64,000 bases of DNA, from the NCBI RefSeq assembly GCF_000151315.2, contig NW_011887292.1:2085181-2149180 (forward strand), in the 5' to 3' direction. Position numbers and translations under genes: made by a program. The DNA is from Capsaspora owczarzaki ATCC 30864 (taxonomy: Eukaryota; Opisthokonta; Filasterea). Position 1 is the stretch's first letter, and every line of letters starts with the position of its first letter. Shown here one piece after another: positions 1-8,856 of this stretch. The notes beneath the pieces are model-generated. The model ran no database searches, was not told the origin of the DNA, and saw nothing but the letters and a program-made list of their open reading frames with translations.

Positions 1-860
1 AATCCGCAAACTGAATCTCAGCGATCGCGGTCGCGCCTGCTGCGGCCATGCCGATGCCGAAGCCGACAATGCCTTGCTCGCAAAGGGGCGAGTTGAAGAC
101 ACGGTCCGCGCCTGAACATTGTTGGATTGTTGGGATGGCAAAGCAATGAAGAGTGAGATGAGGTCAGAGGGCTCAAGGGAGACAGACTACTGCCGCAGTC
201 ATACCATGTCGCTTGGCCAGATCCAGCGTGCAACGGAAGACACCGCCAAAAGCAACGTCTTCACCAAAGACAACTGTGGTTGAGCAGAAAAACGAATCAA
301 GCAAGACGGGTGGTGAGCAACCGTGCCAGCAGCTCGAGCCAAACACAAAACGAAACGAAGCCACTTGATCTCACCGGATGTCGGGTCTGTGGCAAGAGTA
401 ATGTTCATGGCATCGTTGACGGCCTGGTACAAGTTCATCTTTTTGGTTTCGCCTGCCAAAAGCCACGAGACGACCAAAGCAAGATGAGTATGGATTCACC
501 GCATGCAGATTGTCACGAAAGGCCCCATGGGTCGTTGATGTGCCTTGTGCCCAGTCAATGACGCTCACAGATCAGATCGTTGGTGTTCCTTGTGAATCGT
601 GATCGTGATGAGAGTGAGGTAGGAGTGATGGTCAAAGAGCAAGAAGGGAAAGGGGGAGTCAAAGCGTGACCAGCCAACCCCCAAATGCTTCAGCACTCTG
701 CACTCCAGCGCAACAGTGTGGGGGAGGGAAGGCCGCTCGTAGTGAATAGGGCCGACATGCACACGTTTTGGATGGCAGTGGACTGCGGATGGACCACAGG
801 CAGTGTGAGCTCCAACAACCATCCGTTGAACTGAGGGGGACAATCAATGATCACGGTTGA

Positions 861-891
<31 letters not shown>

Positions 892-1224
892 GTGCTTTTG
901 CTGCGTTTGACTCGTTTTGTTCACTCGGTTGGCTTGGGCGGTGTGTGAGCAAGAGCATCGTTTGCTGTGGTTGTTGCTTTAATGGGTTGAAGGGAGCAGC
1001 GAGAGTGGGGGGGGGCAAGGAAAACGATCGGCTCATTGAACGTTTGTTTGGCGTCAAATCCTCTCACCGAGCTCAGCAGGGGCCACGTCGGGGTAAAAGT
1101 TGAAGCCAGCTGCATGGGCGGCGCGGCTGGCGTGGAAGGATCGGCTTTGCTGGCGAGCAGCGCCCATACGCACTGCAGAGGCGACGCGCGACGAGAGCCG
1201 GGAAAGGCCAGTGATGGATTGCAT
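1..1224 (-). CDS. BCKDHB: Branched-chain 2-oxoacid dehydrogenase E1 beta subunit, 3' part outside window
   Basis: Mitochondrial E1 beta subunit that, with the alpha subunit and thiamine diphosphate, decarboxylates the 2-oxoacids of leucine, isoleucine and valine. Four exons are visible on the minus strand: 1224-1068, 452-375, 273-205 and 111-<1. All splice phases agree (phase 1 at each junction). Exon 1 encodes an Arg/Ser/Ala-rich, acid-poor leader (starts [18 protein letters not shown]) that looks like a mitochondrial transit peptide, followed by [14 protein letters not shown], which matches the mature N terminus of the animal protein. Next come the family signatures [26 protein letters not shown] and [20 protein letters not shown], the last containing the conserved CEQGI segment near the cofactor. 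The chosen ATG at 1224 gives the leader; a second in-frame ATG lies 19 codons later. The rest of the gene continues leftwards. Confidence 0.93.
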
Positions 1225-1605
1225 GGATCAACAAGAGAAGCGAAAAAAAGCGAACCAGGACTGAACGAACCTGAACTGGATTGTATTCGGCTCAGAAAGC
1301 AAGTACACACAAACAAGGGGCGCCCCGAGATTGACAGAACAAAATGCCATGGAGATGGAGCGGGGAAGTCGAGCTGAAACGTCGTGCATTCGGTTTCCGA
1401 ATCCTCCATCGTGCACCATGCATCAGTGTGATCAAGTGTCTCGTGTCATTCAACTTGTACTGATGCAGCTGCGATCGTCTCGCCACCCAGCAGCTTCGAG
1501 ATGCGTAGTGCTTGAACAAGTTGTCGCCTGCATAGAAAAAGCGTTAAATAAATGCATTCATCGAACTGCAACCGGATGGGCCCGCAACTGGCAGCTGCCT
1601 GCTGC

Positions 1606-2051
1606 CTATGACATCATGGCGGTAGGCGCCAACGTGCTTGCGGCCGACTCGGGCGCAACAGGCTGGGACAGAACATCTCGGGCAACGTCAAACAGGGGCC
1701 TCCATGAAGTCGAGATGGAGTCGATCGCTGCCTTCTGCTCGGCTGCGAGTGCGCCGCTGCCAGGGTGTGTAAGTTTCTCGATGCGGCGTAGCTGGTCATT
1801 CCTACCAAGCCAGAGACAGGAAGAGTCGAGCAGTAAGCCCCGAAACACCAAAAAGTGAGCGGTTGGACGTTCTGGACTTTCCCGCCAAAACCCAATTCTT
1901 TGATTCCTCCTTCGAGCTCAGTGCTGCTGCTGCGGCTGCGGCTGCGGCTGCTCACGTACAATCGATGGACGGTTTTCAGAATGGCATGCAGCTCGAAAAC
2001 AACCTTGCTCTCGTCCTCGGACAGAGCTGCGTTGGGAGTGATACTGTCCAT
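1606..2051 (-). CDS. Small two-exon protein of unknown function, 95 aa
   Basis: I do not recognise the family. Two exons, 2051-1960 and 1801-1606, join in phase 2 with donor GTACGT and acceptor GGTAG to give 95 residues. Residues about 10-75 look helical and heptad-like (LSEDESKVVFELHAILKTVH, then LNDQLRRIEKL), and a conserved-looking STSWRPLFDVARDVL follows. The tail is Pro/Ala/Ser/Thr-rich. A short coiled-coil subunit of a larger complex would fit. Without splicing both reading frames continue open, so the intron rests on its splice sites and on the coiled-coil reading through the junction. It lies between BCKDHB and the AIP-like gene on the same strand, with only 100 bases to the AIP stop codon. 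Confidence 0.55.
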
Positions 2052-2151
2052 AGTTCCACCGAAAAAAAAAAAGCTTGACTGAACTAAACCCTCCCTGCCC
2101 CACCCCCAATTCCCCAAAAACAGTACTGCACATGAACACCTCATTCTCAGT

Positions 2152-3777
2152 CTATTTGAACATTTTAGAATACATGGCCTGCTCCCGCTTGGCAGATTTG
2201 GATAGAATTTGGAGAGCCGTCTCCTTGCCTTTGCGGGCGTCGGCGTTGCTGGAGTCCAGAAGAAGCACCTTCTCAAAGTCTTGCAGAGCGAGCTCTGGAT
2301 CCCGACCACGGAGGAGACGCGCTTGGCCGCGGCGATAGAGCCCCTTGACGTTGGATGGGTCGATCGTGAGCGCCTTGTCGGCGTGTCGCTCGGCCTCTTC
2401 ATATTGCTTGAGTTTGAGACACGCTAAGGCCGAATTTAGTAGACAGGGGAGCTCTGTTGCGAAGGCTTCGCCGTCAAGCCGCAGCAGGCTGGCGGGAAGC
2501 TCCAGTAGCGGCGATTGAACCGGGCGGTGCTTGCTTGCGAGTGCAATGACAAGACTCGCACCTGGCAGAGAGGCCGCAGGAGTGGTTGCCTGAGCCGGAT
2601 CGGAGACGGCAGCACTAGAAGCACTAGAAGCACTAGAAGCGCTAGAAGGCTGGTGCGCGTGATGGTGCTCCAACCGCTCGCGCTGCACATACGAAAGCTT
2701 CAAATCCGACACGAGCTCCAGTGCCCGCGCGTACTTGGCCAGCGCGACGGCGCACGTCTCGGGATGTGCCATTGCAGCGTTGCCGGCATCTTTGAGGCGT
2801 GGAATGAGTGCCGCCCGCTCGTCCAGGGACAATTCCCAGTCGGCAGGCTCGTACTCGCCCGGCTGCTGAACAGAAAGCACCTCAAACTGAAACTCGAGAT
2901 CGCGGCCTTTGAACCGACTCATGTCTTCCGCTTGTTCCGCCAGCCGCTCCCAGCCCGCACCGCAGCATGTGTGCGGCACGTAGCTCTGAGTGGCGACCGG
3001 CGCTGCTTCTGCTTCTCCATCCAAGCTTTCCTCGTCCGTGTCAAACTCCTCATCTTCGCCGTCATCCTCGTCGACTCCACGGCGTCGCTGCGCGTGTGGA
3101 TTGCGTGCGTGCTTGCGCTGGTCGTGAAGCAGGGACGAGATTTGAGCATATACGGTAGTGACATTCTAACAGTGTTGGCAAACAAACAAACAAACAAACA
3201 AACAAACAAACGAAAAAAACCCGCCTCATCTCAATACAGTGAGATTTCAACTCGATGCAACATCATCGTGTGGGATTTGTTTCGTTTACAATGACCGAGG
3301 GTCTCTCTTCTGGACTGCAGTGCAGACTGACCTTTCCATCAAACTTGCACACGCGGCGCTCGCCGACAGCCATGGCAGAGACCGTGTCCTCCCATTCCGG
3401 CAGTGCGAATCCGCGTCCAGTCTGGAGTGTGAATGGCGGCAGCGTGTGCTTTGGGCGCTGCGCAGTCGAGCTGGAGCCGTCCTCTGCGCGGAAGGTCGTG
3501 TCGAGGATTTCGCCCGTCTGGGCATCGCGGACTTCAAAGTTGAACGAGACCTGTGCGGAGCCAAAGATGTGAAACAGTGATGAGTTTGTAGGTAGGTCGG
3601 TAGGTAGGCTGTTGCTTTTTCTTTGTTTTCTGGAAAGGGGGGGGGGCAACAGAGTGATGGTGAGGGGTTACGCGAGTGTTTGGTAGCATGGCAAGAGCAA
3701 TGATGACTGATCCGACCTCACAATGGACGGCTGATTACCACTTTTGTAGATCTCGTGTCATCAAAACGCTGCAGCAT
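2152..3777 (-). CDS. AIP-like TPR co-chaperone (FKBP-like domain plus TPRs)
   Basis: Matches the AIP/AIPL1 family: an inactive FKBP-type domain joined to three C-terminal TPRs that bind the C-terminal tail of Hsp90/Hsp70. Well-supported exons are 3550-3332 (VSFNFEVRDAQTGEILDTTF ... FALPEWEDTVSAMAVGERR, equivalent to the FKBP core) and 3165-2152. The last exon starts NVTTVYAQISSLLHDQRKH, then has an acidic run (DEDDGEDEEFDTDEES), the CCG motif typical of AIP, a segment ending QPGEYEPADW like AIP's SPGTYQQDPW, and TPRs of which the last two (CLKLKQYEEAERHADKALTI onward) are clear. The 5' end is uncertain. Either a short exon ending at 3739 joins 3550, or an exon ending in donor GTGAGG near 3728 joins an acceptor after the C-run near 3640. 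Both keep frame, and an ATG lies at 3777. A more upstream first exon is possible. Confidence 0.8.
3180..3211. repeat. (CAAA)n / (TTTG)n microsatellite in AIP-like intron
   Basis: About eight tandem CAAA units on the plus strand, i.e. TTTG on the sense strand of the AIP-like gene. They lie in the intron just upstream of the acceptor at 3166. Confidence 0.95.
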
Positions 3778-4916
3778 TGCTTTTTTGTAAAGTGGTGGTG
3801 AGGATGTGCTCAAGATGAACAGTTCATGCTCGTTGAGCGTGCCACGAACGGAAGCGTCTTTCGTTTGCGTTGAGCTGAAGAAACGCAGTTTTGTCCCATT
3901 CCACCCGCGTTCTTGATTTTTGGCTGATCGCTTCCTTTGTTGAGAGAATAGCTCTGTGATGAGCGTTGCTTTTCGGATCTGATCTTCTTTTTGTTGAGCT
4001 CCAACCAAAAGCGGCCGTCGGCTCTTTTTTTCGGCCTTTCCCAGTTCTCCTTTTTTTTTTTCTTTTTTTCTTTTTTTTTTTTTTCTTTCTTTATTTCTTT
4101 TCCATCCTTCGTCTCGAATTTCTTCGTTCTCTTCTGTTCCCTGTTACTTCCTTGGTCTTGCTCCTTCCTCCTTGCTGCGGATCGTGGTCAAACAAAGCAA
4201 AAACCCGCACGCGTTCACCACACTTTGCACATGTAACAGTCGCTCACTTGTCATTGCCAGCTCCTGCTCCCTCCATCCCTCTTTCTCCCCTCTTTCTCCC
4301 CTCTCCCCTCTCCCCTCTCCCTCGCCTCGATCCTTATCGGTAGATGTCACATCGCGATCCACCTCGTTCGCTCCACTGCAACTCTTTGCTGCCCTTCCTT
4401 CACCATGATTGAGTCTCAAAACCCAAAAAAAAAAAAAAAAAAAAAGCCTTTTGTTTTTTTTCTTCCGGCGGCTCATTTCCAATCAGTCCTTCACAAATCA
4501 CGCAGTCGCGCGGCTGGTCGCATCTTTTTTTTTGTTTGGTTGTTTTGTTCCACAGTGAGTGAAGGTGTTTTCGGAATGTTTGTCCCTCTTCATATCCATA
4601 CCCAGTGACACCTGTTTTCGGAATGTTTGTCCCTCTTCATATCCATACCCAGTGACACCACACACGCTCGCTCGGCTGCTCTGTGGTGGTGGTGGTCAAA
4701 AGTTTGATCGGTCCTCCTTCAATTGTCACGTTGTTTTTGCCAGCACTTCAAACACGCTCATTCACTCATCCTCTCTCTCATCCTCTCATTCTCTCTCTTT
4801 CCATCGGAACCAAACGTGTCGGTTTTTTGCACTCACCGTACTTCCCCCTCGTTCTTTGCAAAAAAAAAAAAAAATCATCACAGTCCTTTTATTCCAACTT
4901 AACCTTCTTCCAAGTT
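3778..4916. promoter_or_regulatory. Divergent intergenic region between AIP-like gene and ABCD transporter
   Basis: About 1.1 kb with no supported gene between two divergently transcribed genes. It holds T/C-rich tracts (about 4040-4115 and 4265-4320), an A tract (about 4425-4444), a perfect 47-bp tandem duplication (4566-4659) and a 14-A run ending about 40 bases before the ABCD start codon. The first exon of the AIP-like gene may lie in its left part. Confidence 0.5.
4566..4659. repeat. Perfect 47-bp tandem duplication upstream of ABCD gene
   Basis: Two identical 47-bp copies, 4566-4612 and 4613-4659, each beginning TGTTTTCGGAATG and ending CCCAGTGACACC. They lie about 260 bases before the ABCD start codon, so probably in its promoter or 5' leader. 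No sequence difference is visible between the copies, which points to a recent duplication or to conversion. Confidence 0.97.
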
Positions 4917-7313
4917 ATGACGACCGACACTGTGCGTCCGGGCAACCGCTCGGCCGGAGCTGCACTGCTCGCCAAGCGCCTCCTCGCACTCGTCGGCAGC
5001 ACGCAGGGCAAGATTGCCACTGCCGGCGTTGTGGCCGCGGTGGTCGCTGCCGTCGTCAAGAAGCGCCGTGAGCGCGCCAAGGCGCACCGCGCTCTGATGG
5101 CGTCGCTCTCGGAAGACGAAAAGAAGGCGCTCAGTCTGCGACGGAAAAACCGGGTCGCGGTCAACAGCGAGTTCTTCCGCAGACTCCAGTACCTGCTGCG
5201 CATTGTGCTGCCAGGGTGGCGCTCCAAGGAGGCCATGCTCTTGCTGCTCCACTCGTCCTTCCTGGTTGTCCGCACCTTCCTGAGTCTCTACGTCGCCTCC
5301 CTCGACGGCGCGATCGTCAAGAGCATTGTGGAGCGCGAGGGTCGGCAATTCCTGTGGGAACTGACCAAGTGGATTGGCATTGCCATCCCCGCCACCTACA
5401 TCAACTCGATGATTCGCTTCCTCGAGAGCAAACTGGCCCTCGCCTTCCGCTCGCGCCTCGTGGAGCACGTCTACCGCGTGTACATGAACAACGAGACGTA
5501 CTATCGCATTGGCAACCTCGACGGCCGCATTGCTAACGCCGATCAGTGTATGACGGAGGACGTGTCGCGCTTTTGCAACCACCTCGCTCACCTCTACTCG
5601 CACCTCTCCAAGCCCTTCCTGGACGTGCTGCTGATGACTGGTCAGCTGCTTCGTCTGGGTGTCCAGACCGCTGGCGCAAAGTCGACGTTCGGCCCCATTG
5701 GCATTGCTGCGATCGCTGTCGGCTGCACCGCCCAAATCCTGCAGCTCACATCGCCTCCGTTCGGCAAGCTCGTCGCCGATCAGGCCAGCCGCGACGGCCA
5801 CCTCCGCTATGTCCACTCCCGCCTCATCACCCATGCCGAGGAGATTGCCTTCTACGGCGGCGACAAGATTGAGATGGGCTACCTCGCCAAGGCCTACCAG
5901 GCCTTGGTCAGCCAAATCAACCTCATCTATCGCGAGCGCATCCTCTATGTCATGCTCGAGCAGTTCCTCATGAAGTACGTCTGGAGTGCCTCCGGCATGT
6001 GCATGATTGCCATTCCCGCCCTTGCCAGCAAGGCCATGCTCGAGCAACAGGCTGCTGCTGCTGCTGCTGCTGGTGCTGGTGGTGCCGCAGCCGCCGCCGC
6101 ATCAAAGCCATCCAGTGTTCAAGGCTTTGGCGAGACTGCCGGCGAGCGCACTGAAAAGTTCATGACCGCTCGCTCGCTTCTCAGCACGGCTGCCGACGCC
6201 GTTGAGCGCATCATGTCGTCGTACAAGGAGGTGACTGAGCTTGCGGGCTACACGGCGCGCGTGCACGAGATGGTTTCCGTCTTCAAGGACGTCGAAAGCG
6301 GCCACTTTGAGCGCAAGTCTCTCGATGTCGAGCACGCCGACCCCATTCTTCAGGGCACCGGCACGGTGATTGAGAGCCACGACGACCTCGTCAAGCTGGA
6401 CAACATCCCTGTCGTGACCCCGAACGGCGACGTGCTCGTGCGCTCGCTCTCGTTTGAAATTCGCCCCCACATGCACTTGTTGATCACTGGACCCAACGGC
6501 TGCGGCAAGTCGAGCACCTTCCGTCTGCTCGGTGGCCTGTGGCCCATCTATGGCGGCACCCTGACGCGCCCCAAGCGGTCGAACATGTTCTACATTCCTC
6601 AACGGCCCTACCTGTCGCTCGGAAATTTGCGCGAGCAGGTCATCTACCCCGATACCGTCGAGGACATGCGCGCCAAGGGCCGTACTGACGAGTTCCTCGA
6701 AGGTGTGCTCAATGTGGTCAACCTCGGCTACGTTGTCAAGCGCGAAGGCGGCTGGGATGCCATCAACGATTGGCACGATGTGCTGTCTGGCGGCGAAAAG
6801 CAACGCATCGGCATGGCACGCCTCTTCTACCACAAGCCCAGCTATGCGCTTCTGGACGAGTGCACCAGCGCTGTGAGCATTGACGTCGAAGGCCAGATGT
6901 ACCAGCACGCCAAGGACATTGGCATCACGCTGCTCACCGTCACGCATCGCCCCTCGCTCTGGAAGTTCCACACACATCTCTTGCAGTTTGACGGCGAGGG
7001 CGGCTACAAGTTCTCCGAGCTCGACGCCACGGCTCGCTTCTCGCTCAAGGAAGAGAAGAGCCAGCTGGAGGCCCAGCTGTCTGGCATTCCCAAGGCCCAG
7101 AGTCGGCTGCGTGAGCTTTGCCAGCTGCTCGGCGAGGACTCTGTTCTCCTCGAGGGCGGCGGCGCACGGCCCCACTCGAGCGCTGCTGTTGTCTCGTCGA
7201 TTCCCAGCAGTGCTGCCGATGACGAGGTGGATGCCACTGGTCATTCCGAGTCCACAGAAGCCACCACCAAGAACGGCAAGCAAAAGAGCGGTCGCTCACG
7301 TGCCGGCAAGTGA
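4917..7313 (+). CDS. ABCD1/2-like: Peroxisomal ABC half-transporter, ABCD1/ABCD2 (ALDP) type
   Basis: Half-transporter importing very-long-chain acyl-CoA into peroxisomes, expected to act as a dimer. One uninterrupted exon of 798 aa (human ALDP 745). The ATG at 4917 was chosen because similarity starts soon after and the upstream reading frame is low-complexity. Residues about 95-400 form the six-helix membrane domain with the family's EAA-like EEIAFYGG and the near-invariant LEQFLMKYVWSASG. An Ala/Gly-rich insertion follows at about 375-400. The nucleotide-binding domain has Walker A GPNGCGKSS, the signature LSGGEKQRIGMAR, Walker B with ALLDECTSAVS and the H-loop THRPSLWK, so it should be an active ATPase. 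The C-terminal tail (EEKSQLEAQLSGIPK...LRELCQLLGE) also matches ALDP. Every catalytic motif is intact. Confidence 0.97.
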   Translation: MTTDTVRPGNRSAGAALLAKRLLALVGSTQGKIATAGVVAAVVAAVVKKRRERAKAHRALMASLSEDEKKALSLRRKNRVAVNSEFFRRLQYLLRIVLPGWRSKEAMLLLLHSSFLVVRTFLSLYVASLDGAIVKSIVEREGRQFLWELTKWIGIAIPATYINSMIRFLESKLALAFRSRLVEHVYRVYMNNETYYRIGNLDGRIANADQCMTEDVSRFCNHLAHLYSHLSKPFLDVLLMTGQLLRLGVQTAGAKSTFGPIGIAAIAVGCTAQILQLTSPPFGKLVADQASRDGHLRYVHSRLITHAEEIAFYGGDKIEMGYLAKAYQALVSQINLIYRERILYVMLEQFLMKYVWSASGMCMIAIPALASKAMLEQQAAAAAAAGAGGAAAAAASKPSSVQGFGETAGERTEKFMTARSLLSTAADAVERIMSSYKEVTELAGYTARVHEMVSVFKDVESGHFERKSLDVEHADPILQGTGTVIESHDDLVKLDNIPVVTPNGDVLVRSLSFEIRPHMHLLITGPNGCGKSSTFRLLGGLWPIYGGTLTRPKRSNMFYIPQRPYLSLGNLREQVIYPDTVEDMRAKGRTDEFLEGVLNVVNLGYVVKREGGWDAINDWHDVLSGGEKQRIGMARLFYHKPSYALLDECTSAVSIDVEGQMYQHAKDIGITLLTVTHRPSLWKFHTHLLQFDGEGGYKFSELDATARFSLKEEKSQLEAQLSGIPKAQSRLRELCQLLGEDSVLLEGGGARPHSSAAVVSSIPSSAADDEVDATGHSESTEATTKNGKQKSGRSRAGK

Positions 7314-7577
7314 AAACTTTTGATTCAGTCTTGTTTTTTTTTTTCTTTGTGTTCTTATCTCTCTTGTCTTTTTTTTTTATCCCTTTCCTTTGTCTTTTTC
7401 CCTCTGTGCCCGTCTCTCTCTTTCTCCCTTTCTCTTTCTCTCTTTCTGTTGTGAACCTGTGCTTTTTTTTTCTTCTCCCAATGTGAATGCTCTGCTCCGA
7501 AGTGGTTTTTTATACTAATACAACTTTCAATTGTACTCTGTGACCTTTTGCTCTTGTCTGTCTATTCTCCGTTACAG

Positions 7578-8296
7578 ATGCATCCCGTATCGTCTTGGAT
7601 GTGAGCTTGCCAATTGCTCCAGGTGTCACACCAGTGTGGCCAGGAGATCCCGTCGTTGAAATTTCGCAGCAGGTTGCCATTCGCGACGGCCATACTTACA
7701 ATTTGAGCAAGTTGAGCATGAGCACGCATTGCGGAACTCATATTGATCCGCCGCTTCACTTGTTCGATGGCAAAACGGCCGTGCACGACATTGCCCCCTC
7801 CGTGCTGGTTGGGCCAGTGCTTGTCGTTTCGCTCGAGAGCCCGACCCAGTCCAGCGAGATCTCGGCTGACGAACTGAGAGCTGCCGTTGCTCGTCTGGGG
7901 TGCTCAGATCTCAAGGGCAGCCGCCTGTTTATCAAGACGCGTAACTCTGAGACGTGGACGGACATGGCACAGAAACTGAAATCTTCTGGCTTGTTGCAAA
8001 CAGACGCAACTGCCCCGCCGCCGCCGCCACCAGCGACGTTTGTTGCGTTGTCCTCTGGTGCGGCGCAATGGATTGCCTCGGCTGGTGTCGTCTTGTTGGG
8101 TGTGGATGGACTGTCGGTGGATCCTCCGGAATTGGAGGCCTTGCCAGCACACAAAATTCTTCTCAGCTCGGGAGTGGTTGTCATCGAGAGCCTGTCCCTT
8201 GGTGCAGTCACTGAGGGGTGGTGGGAGTGTGCCGCTTTGTGTCTGAACTTGGTTGGTGCCGATGGTGCCCCTGCGCGCGTGGTTCTTTGGAAATGA
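7578..8296 (+). CDS. Cyclase / kynurenine formamidase-like protein, 5' end unresolved
   Basis: Belongs to the putative cyclase family (PF04199), which includes bacterial-type kynurenine formamidase, metal-dependent hydrolases. The family hallmark HxGTHxDxPxH is present as HCGTHIDPPLH, which supplies the metal ligands. It is preceded by LPIAPGVTPVWPGDP, typical of the family N terminus, and followed by SSGAAQWIASAGVVLLGVDG and the C-terminal ILLSSGVVVIESLSL. A Pro run interrupts the middle. No ATG precedes the conserved start in frame, and a stop codon lies upstream. A good acceptor (TTACAG at 7572-7577) with a branch-point-like TACTAATAC just before it indicates a first exon upstream that I could not place. 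The substrate cannot be told from sequence. Confidence 0.8.
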
Positions 8297-8856
8297 TTGG
8301 ATTGTCAGTTGGGTGTCTTTGGGTGCATGGTGTGCACATCATCCCCATGTTTTAAGCCTTCCGTCTGTTGTATTCTTCTGTAAAATATAGTTTTGTCCTA
8401 ATTTCATGATCGTTCGCGTGAAGAATGTGCCAGGGGCCTCGTGTGGGTCGGGCGTTTCGGATGTTGTCGAGTTTGGTGAACGATATTGCGTGAATGCGAT
8501 GAGCCAATGCTCGTTTCTCTTTATAAAATATTTTTTCGTTGGATGTATTAAGAATCCATGATGTTTGTTTGTGTGTAGGGTCCATGGTTCTCGATGTTGG
8601 TTGCAATTGCACTTGTGCCAAAGTGTCGTCTTTGAAAAAGGTGTCGAGCTATCCAATTCCTGCTCCAATCAACAGACGGTGCGCGGTTTCGTGCGCGGTT
8701 TCGACTTTGCACCGGATTTGCTTGGGCAACACTATGCACATATTCCATTTCATCAATTTTTGTGCTTTACCAAGGCTTGCTTGATCTTCATCCAATCGTC
8801 TGAAAATCGCAATGGCTCGCCTTAATGCATTTCAGTCCATTTTTTTTTTTCTTTGC
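8297..8856. other. Intergenic region, cyclase 3' flank and GDAP2 5' flank
   Basis: About 560 bases with no supported gene; AT-richer than the exons. A T-run (8841-8850) lies just before the GDAP2 start codon. Confidence 0.6.

Noticed and set aside
4899-7283. Two long minus-strand open frames opposite the ABCD gene
   Set aside because: Shadow frames of a strongly conserved transporter; no family similarity on the minus strand.
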